Shown here piece by piece: positions 8,627 through 18,356 of a stretch of DNA of 64,000 nucleotides. The DNA is from an uncultured Paracoccaceae bacterium (lineage in GTDB: Bacteria; Pseudomonadota; Alphaproteobacteria; Rhodobacterales; Rhodobacteraceae): assembly GCA_947492825.1 (NCBI GenBank), contig CANLNT010000002.1, positions 380,501 to 444,500 of the forward strand, in the 5' to 3' direction. The notes beneath the pieces are model-generated. The model was not told the DNA's origin and made no database searches. It saw only the letters and a program-made list of their open reading frames with translations. Numbering within the stretch: the stretch's first letter is position 1; every line of letters starts with the position of its first letter. Made by a program: the position numbers and the translations under genes.

Positions 8627-9510
8627 CCGCCACCGAGTGTCCGCAAAAGATCGTCAAGCTGTTCGAACGACTGGTAGTTGATCGTCAGCCTGCCGCCTTC
8701 CTGGCCGGGCTTGTGGTCGATGGCGACCTTCATTTTAAGATGAGCGGTCAGCTCTTGTTCGATCTGGACGGTGTCAGCGTCTTTTGCTGTGCCGCCAGCA
8801 GGGCTCCGCTTTGATCCCTTTTGCGGCAAGCCAGTTTTGGCGATCTTTTCCGCCTCGCGCACGCTGAGGCGTTTTTGAATGATGTGTTGTGCGAGCTTGG
8901 TCGCGTCATCGTGGCCCACAAGCGCACGGGCATGGCCCGCGGTGAGCTTCCCCGTCGCCAACCAACCAAGGACAGGGTCGGGAAGATTGAGCAATCGCAA
9001 CAGGTTGGCAATGTGGCTCCGGCTTTTTCCGAGCGCCTGAGCCATTTGATCCTGGGTGTGACCAAAGCGATCCATTAACTGGCGATAGCCCGTCGCTTCG
9101 TCAACGGGATTGAGGTCAGCACGTTGGATATTCTCGATAATCGCGATCTCTAGCACTTCGGTATCGTCGAAGTCGCGAATCAAGACCGGCAATTCATGGA
9201 GTTGCGCCATTTGCGACGCGCGCCACCGGCGTTCGCCTGCCACGATCTGATAGCTTTGGTCATCGTTCGGGTCCCGGCGCACGATCAGGGGCTGGATCAC
9301 GCCCTTTTCCTTGATCGAGGCGGCGAGTTCAGACAGCGCGTCATTGTCAAATGTCCGGCGCGGCTGATCGGGATTGGGACGAATGCTGTCAATCGGAAGC
9401 GTCAAATCGGGTCGCTTGGGTGCGTCAGCGGCGGGCGCATCCGTCTGTACATCCGCCATGAGTGCCGAAAGACCACGGCCGAGGCCACGCGGCTTTGATG
9501 ATTTTGCCAT
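8623..9510 (-). CDS. parB: Chromosome-partitioning protein ParB
   Basis: The 295-residue centromere-binding CTPase starts with the family tag RGLGRGLSALMAD near residue 8. The CTP-binding part is seen as RPNPDQPRR and the GERRWRASQMA box near residue 90. The helix-turn-helix that reads parS follows (LGKSRSHIANLLRLLNLP), and a C-terminal dimerisation segment ends the protein. It lies one base downstream of parA. Two perfect parS sites are 1.4 and 3.3 kb away, at 10895-10910 and 12791-12806. Confidence 0.97.
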   Translation of the reverse strand: MAKSSKPRGLGRGLSALMADVQTDAPAADAPKRPDLTLPIDSIRPNPDQPRRTFDNDALSELAASIKEKGVIQPLIVRRDPNDDQSYQIVAGERRWRASQMAQLHELPVLIRDFDDTEVLEIAIIENIQRADLNPVDEATGYRQLMDRFGHTQDQMAQALGKSRSHIANLLRLLNLPDPVLGWLATGKLTAGHARALVGHDDATKLAQHIIQKRLSVREAEKIAKTGLPQKGSKRSPAGGTAKDADTVQIEQELTAHLKMKVAIDHKPGQEGGRLTINYQSFEQLDDLLRTLGGG

Positions 9511-10329
9511 TTAGCTGACCTTTCTGATCGGAGCTTTGGATTTCGTCAGGATTTCTTGCGCCAGCGCGCGGTAGGCCTGCGCACCAGAGCAAGTTGGATC
9601 GTAGGACAGGACAGGCATCGCGAAAGACGGTGCCTCGCTGAGCCGCACGTTACGCGGGATGAGGGTATCGAAGACCAAACCGCCCAGATTTTCGCGGGCG
9701 TCCGCCTCGACCTGTTGCGAGAGGTTGTTGCGTTTGTCGTACATCGTCAACACGATCCCTTCGATCCGCAGGTTGGTGTTTGCGGATTGCCGGACCTCTC
9801 TGATGGTGAGCATGAGTTGCGACAAGCCTTCGAGAGCAAAGAACTCAGATTGTAACGGGACGATGACAGAGTCCGCAGCCACCATCGCATTGACCGTCAA
9901 GATGTTGAGGGATGGCGGGCAATCGATCAATATGTAGTCAAGCTGATAGCTATCCATCGACAATTGCCGCAACGCGTCGTGCAAAAGGAAACTGCGTTTT
10001 TCGTTGGAAATCAGTTCGATATCTGCAGAGCTGAGGTCTGTTGTCGCTGGAATGACCAGGAGATCCTCGACATTTGAAACCTGGATCGCGTCGCCCGGTG
10101 TGGCGTCGCCAACGAGCAGATCATAGGTGGTTACCAAACGCTTGCTGTGATCAATTCCGAGGCCAGTTGAGGCATTCCCTTGTGGGTCGAGATCGATCAG
10201 CAAAACGCGGCATCCTGCTTCTGCCAACGCTGCGCCAAGGTTGATTGTGGTCGTGGTTTTGCCGACGCCGCCCTTTTGGTTTGCCACCGCGATGATCTTG
10301 GCGCGGTTGAGGCTATTGGGCGTCTGCAC
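9511..10329 (-). CDS. parA: Chromosome-partitioning ATPase ParA
   Basis: The 272-residue Walker-type ATPase segregates ParB-bound origins. The deviant Walker A is KGGVGKTTT near residue 20, with LLIDLDPQGNASTGLG and DYILIDCPPSLNILTVNAM following. The start is a GTG at 10329 with AAGGA nine bases upstream, and this start overlaps the end of rsmG by 17 bp. Order and strand (rsmG-parA-parB) match the usual origin-proximal cluster. Confidence 0.97.
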   Translation of the reverse strand: MQTPNSLNRAKIIAVANQKGGVGKTTTTINLGAALAEAGCRVLLIDLDPQGNASTGLGIDHSKRLVTTYDLLVGDATPGDAIQVSNVEDLLVIPATTDLSSADIELISNEKRSFLLHDALRQLSMDSYQLDYILIDCPPSLNILTVNAMVAADSVIVPLQSEFFALEGLSQLMLTIREVRQSANTNLRIEGIVLTMYDKRNNLSQQVEADARENLGGLVFDTLIPRNVRLSEAPSFAMPVLSYDPTCSGAQAYRALAQEILTKSKAPIRKVS

Positions 10330-10936
10330 GTCGGATATTCCTTATGGCAAGAATACAGCTGTCAGGTGCGGTCAGGCTTTGATGTGTGTTCACATCAAAG
10401 GACCAAACCCGTTTCGCTGCATCCAGTTCCTGAGCATAATTCCTGCCCTTGTGAAGCAATGCAACGCCGTTTTCATTCATATGACGAACTGCATGAGCGA
10501 GAAGATCGGTGACGGGTGCCAAGGCGCGTGCGGACAGGATATTTGCACTTTGGGGAGCTGCAGATTGAATTCTGTCAGCAATAACTTGACCAGTCACACC
10601 ACATTCACGCAAAGCGGTACGCAGAAATGTCGATTTTCGCTGATCACTTTCGATCAACGTGAACCGCCGCTCGGGCGCAAATTCCATAGTTATGATTGCA
10701 GCGACAATTCCCGGGAAACCACCACCGCTACCAAGATCGACCCAGTGGTCAGATTTGGGCAAGTCTGTATTGAAAATCTGTGCAGAATCAAGGATGTGCC
10801 GTTGCCACAGGTCCGTCAGATCAACCTTGGAGACAAGATTTATTTTTGGGGACCATCTGACAACAAGCGACTCAAACAACTTGAGCCGCTCCATTGTTTC
10901 ACGTGAAACATCAACGTCGCCGATCAGGATGGGCAT
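10313..10936 (-). CDS. rsmG: 16S rRNA (guanine527-N7)-methyltransferase RsmG (GidB)
   Basis: The 207-residue enzyme methylates G527 of 16S rRNA. The N-terminus contains VSRETMERLKLFESLVVRWSP, then KINLVSK, HILDSAQ, the SAM-binding loop DLGSGGGFPG near residue 66 and ESDQRKSTFLRTALRE. The ATG at 10936 overlaps the mnmG stop by one base (TGATG), so translation is coupled. Codons for V-S-R-E-T are formed by a perfect parS site at 10895-10910, which ties this N-terminal sequence to chromosome segregation. Confidence 0.96.
   Translation of the reverse strand: MPILIGDVDVSRETMERLKLFESLVVRWSPKINLVSKVDLTDLWQRHILDSAQIFNTDLPKSDHWVDLGSGGGFPGIVAAIITMEFAPERRFTLIESDQRKSTFLRTALRECGVTGQVIADRIQSAAPQSANILSARALAPVTDLLAHAVRHMNENGVALLHKGRNYAQELDAAKRVWSFDVNTHQSLTAPDSCILAIRNIRRADAQ
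10895..10910. other. parS: parS centromere site inside rsmG
   Basis: The 16-bp palindrome TGTTTCACGTGAAACA matches the ParB consensus TGTTNCACGTGAAACA perfectly. It lies in the first tenth of rsmG and encodes part of its VSRET sequence. It is 1.4 kb from the start of parB and about 5 kb from the probable origin. An identical copy lies at 12791-12806. Confidence 0.93.
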
Positions 10937-12807
10937 CAACCAGCCTTTTCACTGCTATACCGTTTCAGATAACCCGAAAGCACCAAAAGAGCCGCCGGCG
11001 TCATGCCGTCAATGCGACGCGCCTGCGCGAGCGTTTCAGGTTGTGCCGCTGTGAGCTTCTGCACGAGCTCTGCAGACAGACCCCCCAAGGCACCAAAGTC
11101 CGTATCGCGCGGAATGATCGTTGCTTCATCTTTCGCCATCGCGGCAATGTCTTTTTCCTGTCTTTTGATGTAGTTGGAATAAAGAGCGTCGTTCTTGATC
11201 TGCTCTTCGATCCCCGGTTCAAGCGCAGGAACCGCGTTAGAAATCCCACGTAGCTCAGCAAAGCCAAAGTCGTTTAGGGAAAGCGCATCAAGCGCCGTTC
11301 GCTTTGGGCCATCTACATTCAGCTTTGCGCCAGTGGACGCAATGTCACGCGCCGATAGTGTAATCTGCGAAAGCGTCGCGGCACCGCGTTTGATTTTTTC
11401 GATCTTTGATCCGAAATTCGCCCACCGCTGATCGTCAACCAACCCCAATTTACGTCCTCTTTCGGTCAAGCGCTGATCGGCGTTGTCAGCCCGCAAAAGA
11501 AGCCGAAACTCGGCACGTGACGTAAACATGCGGTAAGGTTCCGTCACACCCCGGCTGGTCAGATCATCGATCATCACGCCGATGTAGCTGTCTTTGCGGC
11601 TGAACACGACCGTATCTTGATCACGCGCACGCATCACAGCGTTGATTGCCGCCACTTGTCCCTGTGCGGCCGCTTCTTCGTATCCCGTTGTGCCATTGAT
11701 CTGGCCCGCAAGGAACAATCCAGGACAGGCCTTCAATTCGAGCGATATGCGCAGTGCACGCGGATCGACGTAGTCATATTCGATGGCATAGCCCATCTGC
11801 TCAATTTCGACCTTTTCGAGCCCCGTCATGGAACGAACGTATTGTTCCTGCACCTCCGCCGGCAGAGAGGTTGAGATCCCATTAGGGTAGACGGTGCTGG
11901 TGGTCAGTCCCTCTGGTTCGAGAAAGACTTGATGTGAATCTTTATCCGAAAACCGAACCACTTTATCTTCGATAGATGGGCAATAGCGGGGACCAACACC
12001 GTCAATATGTCCGCCGTACATCGCTGATCTGGATAGATTTTCCCGAATGATATCATGGGTCTGTGTGTTGGTATGGGTGATGCCGCACGAAATTTGACGG
12101 ACCGCAGGTGCCACAGACATAAATGAAAACAAACTTGGGTCTTCATCGCCTGGCTGCTTCTCCAAACGATCCCAATCGATCGTTAAACCATTCAAACGGG
12201 GTGGAGTTCCCGTTTTCAGACGGCCCATCGGCAGACCAAAGCTATCTAAACGCTCGGCCATTGCGACAGAGGCGTTATCACCGACACGGCCGCCGGGGCG
12301 CGATACATCCCCGATATGGATAACCCCACGAAGGAACGTTCCCGTCGTCAAAACAACACTCTTGGTCGAAAGTGTCGTACCGTCCGCGAGATGAAGTCCT
12401 GTAACCTCACCATTTGCGACACGCAGATCGGTCGCCTCAGCCTCAATCACGGTTAGATTCTCTAGTCCACCAAGCGACGCCTGGACAAATTCCCGATAGA
12501 GGACCCGGTCAGATTGCGCACGCGGTCCACGAACAGCCGGACCCTTAGTGCGATTGAGCAGGCGAAATTGAATACCAGCCGCGTCGGCCGCAAGCCCCAT
12601 CAAGCCGCCCAATGCATCAATCTCTCGAACCAGATGGCCTTTGCCAAGGCCGCCAATTGCCGGGTTACAGGACATCACACCAATTGAATCCTTCCGCAGC
12701 GTGACCAGCGCGACCTTTGCGCCCATTCTGGCCGCAGCCCACGCCGCTTCAGAGCCAGCATGGCCACCGCCCACGATCACAACGTCAAAGTGTTTCACGT
12801 GAAACAT
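10936..12807 (-). CDS. mnmG: tRNA uridine-34 carboxymethylaminomethyl-modifying enzyme MnmG (GidA)
   Basis: The 623-residue FAD protein works with MnmE on wobble uridines. The FAD-binding motif [20 protein letters not shown] begins near residue 10. [31 protein letters not shown] and [12 protein letters not shown] follow, and the C-terminal helical domain ends the protein. The N-terminus MFHVKH is encoded by a parS site that includes the start codon. It lies one base downstream of mnmE on the same strand, and its stop overlaps the rsmG start. Confidence 0.98.
   Translation of the reverse strand: MFHVKHFDVVIVGGGHAGSEAAWAAARMGAKVALVTLRKDSIGVMSCNPAIGGLGKGHLVREIDALGGLMGLAADAAGIQFRLLNRTKGPAVRGPRAQSDRVLYREFVQASLGGLENLTVIEAEATDLRVANGEVTGLHLADGTTLSTKSVVLTTGTFLRGVIHIGDVSRPGGRVGDNASVAMAERLDSFGLPMGRLKTGTPPRLNGLTIDWDRLEKQPGDEDPSLFSFMSVAPAVRQISCGITHTNTQTHDIIRENLSRSAMYGGHIDGVGPRYCPSIEDKVVRFSDKDSHQVFLEPEGLTTSTVYPNGISTSLPAEVQEQYVRSMTGLEKVEIEQMGYAIEYDYVDPRALRISLELKACPGLFLAGQINGTTGYEEAAAQGQVAAINAVMRARDQDTVVFSRKDSYIGVMIDDLTSRGVTEPYRMFTSRAEFRLLLRADNADQRLTERGRKLGLVDDQRWANFGSKIEKIKRGAATLSQITLSARDIASTGAKLNVDGPKRTALDALSLNDFGFAELRGISNAVPALEPGIEEQIKNDALYSNYIKRQEKDIAAMAKDEATIIPRDTDFGALGGLSAELVQKLTAAQPETLAQARRIDGMTPAALLVLSGYLKRYSSEKAG
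12791..12806. other. parS: parS centromere site at the start of mnmG
   Basis: A second perfect copy of TGTTTCACGTGAAACA covers the second and third bases of the mnmG start codon and encodes Phe-His-Val-Lys. It is 1.9 kb from the other copy and about 3.2 kb from the AT-rich origin candidate. A ParB nucleation site placed over a start codon may also affect mnmG expression, which is inference. Confidence 0.93.
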
Positions 12808-12808
12808 C

Positions 12809-14089
12809 CTACTTTCCGATGCAGAAGCTAGAGAAAATCTCGTCCAGAAGGTCCTCTACATCCACGCGCCCGACGATCATGTCAACCGCCCGGATGGCCT
12901 GCCGAATATCCTCTGCCAGAAGGTCCATTGGCCGACTCTGTCTCAGATCGATGAGCACCCCATCTATACGATCCCGCGCATCCATCATCGCAACCCGATG
13001 GCGGTCCCGCATTGCGACTCCGGCTGAGCCTGCTCTCTTCTGAAGCTCTGACGTCAGTGCCGCCAACAAAGCGTCCAAACCTTGGCCCGTCAGTCCAGAC
13101 ACCGCCAGTCCATCTACAGCACGCACATCGGCCTTGCCTTGGACCACGAGATCACCATTTTCAACGGGAAGTGGAAAATCATCCTGATCCGTTACCAAGA
13201 ACAACCGAATGTCCGCCAACCGTGCCCTATCGACAGCACGTTGGACGCCAATTTCTTCAACGATATCAGATGTTTGTCTAATTCCCGCGGTGTCCAACAA
13301 GGTCACGGGCAATCCCGCCAAATCCATCTGAACTTCAATCACATCGCGGGTCGTCCCAGCAACATGCGACGTGATCGCCGCATCACGTCCGGCCAGCCGG
13401 TTCAGCAAACTCGATTTTCCCACGTTAGGTGCACCAACAATCGCGACCTCAAATCCATCCCGGATCCGCTCTGCAATGGCGACACCATCGATCTGAGCGC
13501 TCAAGTCAGATGCAACCTTTGTCAGCAATGCCTGAACCTCTGGTGTGACATCGACGGGGACATCCTCATCGACGAAATCAATGGTCGCTTCGATCAACGC
13601 TGCCGCTCTTATCAGATCAACGCGCCAAGCCTCTGCCAAATTTCCCAAGCCACCAGCAAAAACGCGCATCGCCTGTTTCCGCTGCGCTTCTGTTTCTGCG
13701 TCGATCAGATCCGCCAGCCCTTCCACCTGGGCGAGGTCAAGTTTGCCATTCTCCAATGCCCGCCGGGTGAATTCGCCTGCTTCCGCGCTGCGGCCACCTG
13801 CCGTTTCCAATGCAGATAGGACCGCCCGCACAATCGCCGGGCTACCATGCAGGTGAAGTTCGACAACCGGTTCGCCGGTAAAGCTCTTTTCACCTAGAAA
13901 GGACAATACCAGAGCCTGGTCCAGAACAACCCCATCCGCAGACCGAAGAACCCGCAAGCCCCGCTGCACCGGCAGGTCAGACATCAACCCACCAGCAAGC
14001 TCAAACGCCCTTGGTCCCGATACGCGCACCACGGCAATACCCGCGCGGCCGGCGGCAGTGGCCAGCGCAAATATCGTATCCTGCGACAT
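12809..14089 (-). CDS. mnmE: tRNA modification GTPase MnmE (TrmE)
   Basis: The 426-residue protein partners MnmG in modifying wobble uridine. The N-terminal folate-binding domain starts [21 protein letters not shown]. The G domain has [19 protein letters not shown] near residue 217, [10 protein letters not shown] and [13 protein letters not shown]. The C-terminus ends in FCIGK, the conserved catalytic cysteine motif CI(L/G)GK. It is a little shorter than the E. coli protein (about 450 residues), which is common in Rhodobacteraceae. It sits between rho and mnmG on the same strand with a 1-bp gap to mnmG. Confidence 0.97.
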   Translation of the reverse strand: MSQDTIFALATAAGRAGIAVVRVSGPRAFELAGGLMSDLPVQRGLRVLRSADGVVLDQALVLSFLGEKSFTGEPVVELHLHGSPAIVRAVLSALETAGGRSAEAGEFTRRALENGKLDLAQVEGLADLIDAETEAQRKQAMRVFAGGLGNLAEAWRVDLIRAAALIEATIDFVDEDVPVDVTPEVQALLTKVASDLSAQIDGVAIAERIRDGFEVAIVGAPNVGKSSLLNRLAGRDAAITSHVAGTTRDVIEVQMDLAGLPVTLLDTAGIRQTSDIVEEIGVQRAVDRARLADIRLFLVTDQDDFPLPVENGDLVVQGKADVRAVDGLAVSGLTGQGLDALLAALTSELQKRAGSAGVAMRDRHRVAMMDARDRIDGVLIDLRQSRPMDLLAEDIRQAIRAVDMIVGRVDVEDLLDEIFSSFCIGK

Positions 14090-14094
14090 CGTCG

Positions 14095-15369
14095 TCAGGT
14101 GTTCATAGAATCGAAGAAGTCAGCGTTGGTCTTGGTCTGCTTGAGCTTACCAAGCAAGAATTCGATAGCATCTGTCGTGCCCATCGGGTTGAGGATCCGC
14201 CGCAAGACATATGTCTTCGCAAGATCGTTCTTATCGACCAACAATTCTTCCTTCCGGGTACCGGATTTGAGGATATCCATCGCAGGGAACACACGCTTGT
14301 CCGCTACCTTGCGGTCAAGCACGATCTCAGAGTTACCCGTACCTTTGAATTCCTCAAAGATCACTTCGTCCATCCGGCTGCCCGTATCGATCAAGGCCGT
14401 GGCGATGATCGTCAAAGACCCGCCTTCTTCGATGTTCCGTGCCGCACCAAAGAACCGCTTGGGCCGTTGCAACGCATTGGCATCCACACCACCGGTCAAC
14501 ACCTTGCCAGAGGACGGCACAGTGGTGTTAAAGGCACGGCCAAGACGAGTGATTGAATCCAGCAAGATCACAACGTCCCGCTTGTGTTCGACTAGGCGCT
14601 TTGCCTTTTCGATTACCATTTCGGACACCGCGACGTGACGGTCTGCGGGTTCGTCAAACGTCGACGACACAACCTCACCTTTCACAGACCGCTGCATGTC
14701 CGTCACTTCTTCTGGGCGTTCATCGATCAACAGGACGATCAAGTAACACTCTGGGTGGTTCTTCTCGATCGAGTGCGCGATGTTCTGCAGCAGCACCGTT
14801 TTACCCGTGCGCGGCGGTGCCACAATCAAGGAACGTTGCCCTTTACCAATTGGCGACACCAGATCGATAATCCGCGCGGACCGGTCTTTCTTCTGGTGCT
14901 CGTCGTCGACCTCCATCTTCAGTCGCTCATCTGGATAAAGCGGGGTCAGGTTGTCAAAGGCAACTTTGTGTTTTGTCTTTTCCGGGTCCTCGAAATTGAT
15001 CCGTTCAACCGTGTTCAGAGCAAAGTAGCGTTCACTGTCGTTCGGTTCCTTGATCAACCCTTCGACCGTATCGCCGGTCCGCAACGAATGCTGGCGGATC
15101 ATCTCAGGTGACACATAAATGTCGTCAGGACCGGGCAGGTAATTCGCCTCTGGCGAGCGCAGAAAGCCAAAGCCGTCCTTGACGACCTCTAGCACCCCAT
15201 CACCGCCAATCAGCCACTCTTCGTCTGCACGTTCACGCAGAATGGCGAACATCATGTCGCCCTTCCGCATGGTCGAGGCATTCTCGATCTCAAGCTCTTC
15301 AGCCAGCGATAACAGATCCTTGGGGCTTTGCGCCTTCAGGTCAGCAAGGTTCAGACGATGTTGGGACAT
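14095..15369 (-). CDS. rho: Transcription termination factor Rho
   Basis: The 424-residue hexameric RNA helicase ends transcripts. The N-terminus has [15 protein letters not shown] and [16 protein letters not shown]. The RNA-binding cold-shock fold carries [17 protein letters not shown]. The ATPase core has Walker [20 protein letters not shown] near residue 180 and [13 protein letters not shown]. An ATG four codons upstream (15381) is also open. I chose 15369 since it carries the family start [11 protein letters not shown] and has GGA upstream. It lies between hemJ and mnmE. Confidence 0.97.
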   Translation of the reverse strand: MSQHRLNLADLKAQSPKDLLSLAEELEIENASTMRKGDMMFAILRERADEEWLIGGDGVLEVVKDGFGFLRSPEANYLPGPDDIYVSPEMIRQHSLRTGDTVEGLIKEPNDSERYFALNTVERINFEDPEKTKHKVAFDNLTPLYPDERLKMEVDDEHQKKDRSARIIDLVSPIGKGQRSLIVAPPRTGKTVLLQNIAHSIEKNHPECYLIVLLIDERPEEVTDMQRSVKGEVVSSTFDEPADRHVAVSEMVIEKAKRLVEHKRDVVILLDSITRLGRAFNTTVPSSGKVLTGGVDANALQRPKRFFGAARNIEEGGSLTIIATALIDTGSRMDEVIFEEFKGTGNSEIVLDRKVADKRVFPAMDILKSGTRKEELLVDKNDLAKTYVLRRILNPMGTTDAIEFLLGKLKQTKTNADFFDSMNT

Positions 15370-15490
15370 ATTATATTCCATGAGCGCACCGAAACGGCCC
15401 GCATTGTGTTCTTACGGTTGGAAAACGCTTGTCGCCCGGACGGGCAGCGCAGCTTCATCTAAGGCGCTTCAAGCGCGGAGTCAACAAAAC

Positions 15491-15937
15491 CTAGAACGGA
15501 CGCACGATCACGGCAATCACAATGACAAACATCAAAACGGTCGGCACCTCGTTTATCAACCGATAAGTCCGCCCGCTGCGCGTGTTCTGGCCCGCGGCAA
15601 AGTCTTTGCGGCGCGCGGCCAACCAACCATGCGCGCCTGACATTGCTAAGACCGCGATAAGCTTCGCCCAACTCCACGCAGCGCCAAAATCAAACGCCCC
15701 CATCCCGATCAACAAAAGACCACATACCCATGATATAATCATTGCCGGGTTCATGATTACACGCAGCAGCTTTGCTTCCATCACTAGGAACGTCTGATCA
15801 AGCTCTGACCCTACGGTTGCTTTCTCAGCATGATAGACAAACAGCCTGGGCAAATAGAACATTCCAGCCATCCAGGAAATCACCGCAATGATATGCAATG
15901 CCTTGATCCAATCATAGAATGGCAGAAGCCAGCTCAT
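15491..15937 (-). CDS. hemJ: Protoporphyrinogen IX oxidase HemJ
   Basis: The 148-residue protein has four predicted membrane segments, at about residues 10-30, 56-78, 84-103 and 128-146. The conserved histidine lies in IKALHIIAVISWMAGMFYLPRLFVYH, quoted in parts: ALHIIAVISWMAGMFY and LPRLFVYH. It oxidises protoporphyrinogen IX in the inner membrane during heme synthesis. It is the gene closest to the origin candidate on the minus-strand side, matching the rho-hemJ-origin order of related bacteria. Confidence 0.9.
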   Translation of the reverse strand: MSWLLPFYDWIKALHIIAVISWMAGMFYLPRLFVYHAEKATVGSELDQTFLVMEAKLLRVIMNPAMIISWVCGLLLIGMGAFDFGAAWSWAKLIAVLAMSGAHGWLAARRKDFAAGQNTRSGRTYRLINEVPTVLMFVIVIAVIVRPF

Positions 15938-16342
15938 GTGATCCTCTCTTTCATGGTCTTGTTCTTCCTTAATAAAGAAAGAAAGAAAAGAAGGATGATG
16001 ATGATTATGGGTTGCCCGAATCTGTGGATTACAAATTCATGCGCAGGTTTATCCCCAGTCTTAGGACAACAGAGATGTCACTAATATATCAGTAGTATTA
16101 TATTTTATCTTTTATCTACAAATAGATATGCGAAAACAGAGCGGCCAAATTTCCTTACCTCCCCCCTTGACCTCACCAAACTATCAAAGTTTTGCACACC
16201 CCGACTTATCCTTATCCCAAGGAGATAAATTCACCTGAACGCATCTGGAAGTAGCCGGTTATCCGCAGGCCTTGCATTCAACCCATCTTCATCCCAAACC
16301 TGTCCCCCATGAACACCCAAGGTTATCCCGGATTTCATCCAC
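15938..16342. other. Probable chromosomal replication origin (oriC)
   Basis: This 405-bp gene-free gap separates minus-strand rho-hemJ from plus-strand maf-aroE-coaE-dnaQ. It holds sequences one base away from the DnaA box TTATCCACA at 16023-16031 (minus), 16049-16057, 16112-16120, 16259-16267 and 16335-16343. Weaker matches lie at 16206-16220. Positions 16079-16133 are AT-rich, fitting an unwinding element. TATCAA-N4-TTG at 16182-16194 matches the IHF consensus, and a single GANTC site is at 16018-16022. A purine-only tract runs at about 15973-16004. With parAB and two parS sites beside it, an origin is the best explanation. Confidence 0.8.
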
Positions 16343-16942
16343 ATGGCTGAACCGATCATCCTCGCTTCCGGCTCTTCGATTCGGGCCACTTTGCTTCGTA
16401 ACGCTGGTGTCAATTTCACGGTTGATGTTGCGCGCGTAGACGAAGACGCGATGAAATCCGCGTTGCAGGCAGAAGCCGCAAAGCCCCGTGATATTGCCGA
16501 TGCGCTGGCGGAAATGAAAGCCTTGAAAGTCGCAGCGCGGCATCCCGAAAGTTTGGTCATCGGCTGCGATCAGGTACTGGCCCATGGGCAAACGATATTT
16601 TCTAAGCCGCGTGATCCCGATGATGCCATTGACCAGCTCAAGCAGCTGCGCGGTGGTCCACACCAATTGTTGTCGGCGGCGGTAATATTTGGTGAAGGGC
16701 GTCCGGTTTGGCGTCATGTCGGTGTCGTTCGGCTGCATATGCGTGATGCGACGGATGCCTATCTTGAAGACTACGTCGCCCGCAATTGGGAGGATATTCG
16801 CCACGCGGTCGGCGCCTATCAGCTTGAACAAGAAGGTGCACGGTTGTTTCACCGGGTCGAAGGCGATTATTTCACTGTACTGGGCCTGCCCCTATTAGAG
16901 CTCTTGTCATATCTGACGTTGCGCGGAACACTGCCGGGATGA
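16343..16942 (+). CDS. maf: Maf-like nucleotide pyrophosphatase
   Basis: The 199-residue protein begins IILASGSSIRATLLRNAGV, the Maf substrate-binding signature. IGCDQVLAHGQTIFSKP and the C-terminal GDYFTVLGLPLLELLSYL follow. Maf proteins hydrolyse canonical and modified nucleoside triphosphates. The change from the usual S-x-S-P-R to SGSSIR and the CDQVL motif fit the YceF subgroup. It is the first gene on the plus-strand side of the origin, and its start overlaps the last DnaA-box-like sequence. The last four bases overlap aroE. Confidence 0.9.
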   Translation: MAEPIILASGSSIRATLLRNAGVNFTVDVARVDEDAMKSALQAEAAKPRDIADALAEMKALKVAARHPESLVIGCDQVLAHGQTIFSKPRDPDDAIDQLKQLRGGPHQLLSAAVIFGEGRPVWRHVGVVRLHMRDATDAYLEDYVARNWEDIRHAVGAYQLEQEGARLFHRVEGDYFTVLGLPLLELLSYLTLRGTLPG

Positions 16943-17769
16943 TACCTGCCACCCCCCTTGCCGGTGTGATCGGAAACCCGATCGGCCAATCCAAATCGCC
17001 AAAGGTGCACGGTCATTGGCTGCGCCGCTACGGCATTCGTGGGCAATACCTGCCGCTGAAGGTCGAGGATACGGATTTGGCAGAGGTGATCCGCGCAATG
17101 CCGAAGATGGGATTTGTCGGCGCGAATGTCACGCTGCCGCACAAGGTCGCTGTGATGCAGCTTGCCGATCACATCAGTGACCGCGCGATCTTGATTGGTG
17201 CGGCCAATACATTGATCTTTCGCGAAGATGGTAAAGTCCACGCGGACAACACTGACGGCTACGGGTTTATTGCCAACCTGCGGCAGGGTGCGCCGCATTG
17301 GAATCCGAAAGCCGGGCCAACAGCTGTGTTTGGTGCAGGCGGTGCTGCTCGGGCGATCATTTGCGCGTTAGCCGATGCAGGTGTGCCCGAAATTCTGTTG
17401 TCCAACCGCACCCGTCCAAAGGCCGATGCGCTGCGCGCTGAATTCGGCACGCGGATCAATGTTGTGGATTGGGTTCAGGCTGGCAACATGCTCGAAGACG
17501 CAACCACGGTTGTGAATACAACCTCTCTTGGCATGACAGGTCAGCCCGAACTTCGGGTGCCGTTGGACGGTTTGCGCCCGGATGCTGTGGTGACGGACAT
17601 CGTTTATGCGCCCTTGCGGACCCAACTTCTAGCCGAGGCGGAACGCCGCGGCTGCACGGTTGTTGATGGGTTGGGCATGTTGCTGCATCAGGCCGTTCCA
17701 GGCTTTGAACGCTGGTTTGGCGTCAGGCCCGAAGTGGATGATGCCTTACGCAAAGCCGTCATCGGATGA
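16939..17769 (+). CDS. aroE: Shikimate dehydrogenase
   Basis: The 276-residue enzyme reduces 3-dehydroshikimate with NADPH in aromatic amino acid synthesis. The substrate site is GVIGNPIGQSKSPKVHGHWL near residue 9 (the SxS motif). The catalytic lysine is in VGANVTLPHKVAVM, and ADNTDGYGF follows. The nucleotide loop is VFGAGGAARAI near residue 130. It overlaps maf and coaE by 4 bp each, giving a translationally coupled row. Confidence 0.96.
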   Translation: MIPATPLAGVIGNPIGQSKSPKVHGHWLRRYGIRGQYLPLKVEDTDLAEVIRAMPKMGFVGANVTLPHKVAVMQLADHISDRAILIGAANTLIFREDGKVHADNTDGYGFIANLRQGAPHWNPKAGPTAVFGAGGAARAIICALADAGVPEILLSNRTRPKADALRAEFGTRINVVDWVQAGNMLEDATTVVNTTSLGMTGQPELRVPLDGLRPDAVVTDIVYAPLRTQLLAEAERRGCTVVDGLGMLLHQAVPGFERWFGVRPEVDDALRKAVIG

Positions 17770-18356
17770 GCTTTGTTCTGGGTCTGACCGGCTCAATCGG
17801 GATGGGCAAAAGCACAACGGCCCAAATGTTTGCAGAAGCGGGTGTGCCAGTGTGGGATGCCGATGCCGCAGTTCATCAGCTTTATGCGCCTGGTGGTGCC
17901 GCTGTTGAAGTTGTGGCCGAATTGTTTCCCGATGCGATTGACGATGATCAGGTTTCACGCCCGAAACTGCGGAAGCGGATTGTTGATGATCCGAAGGCCC
18001 TAGACCGGCTTCAGGACAAGGTGCATCCGCTTGTCGCGCGTGACCGGGCGGCGTTTCTTGCCGCGCAAACGGCGGATATCGTTCTTCTTGATATTCCACT
18101 TCTTTTTGAATCAGGGGCCGAGGGTCTATGCGATGCAATTGTTGTTGTCACCGTGGACGCCGAAACACAGAAATCACGCGTCATGGGTCGGGGCGAGATG
18201 ACAGAGGCCGCATTCAACATGATCCGCGACCGCCAAATGCCAGATGCTGACAAACGTGCGCGGGCTGACTACATCATCCAGACAGATACAATGGATGGCG
18301 CACGGCAAGCCGTGCACTCCATTATCGCGGGCATCAGGGGCAAGTTGAATGCGTGA
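17766..18356 (+). CDS. coaE: Dephospho-CoA kinase
   Basis: The 196-residue kinase performs the last step of CoA synthesis. The P-loop is LTGSIGMGKSTTAQMF near residue 7, with DADAAVHQLY, LLDIPLLFESG and the C-terminal DYIIQTD motif also present. It overlaps aroE by 4 bp (ATGA) and dnaQ by 8 bp. Confidence 0.97.
   Translation: MSFVLGLTGSIGMGKSTTAQMFAEAGVPVWDADAAVHQLYAPGGAAVEVVAELFPDAIDDDQVSRPKLRKRIVDDPKALDRLQDKVHPLVARDRAAFLAAQTADIVLLDIPLLFESGAEGLCDAIVVVTVDAETQKSRVMGRGEMTEAAFNMIRDRQMPDADKRARADYIIQTDTMDGARQAVHSIIAGIRGKLNA

Noticed and set aside
10936-14089. Long open frames antisense to mnmG and mnmE
   Set aside because: They are shadows of GC-rich coding sequence, with no ribosome-binding sites or motifs.
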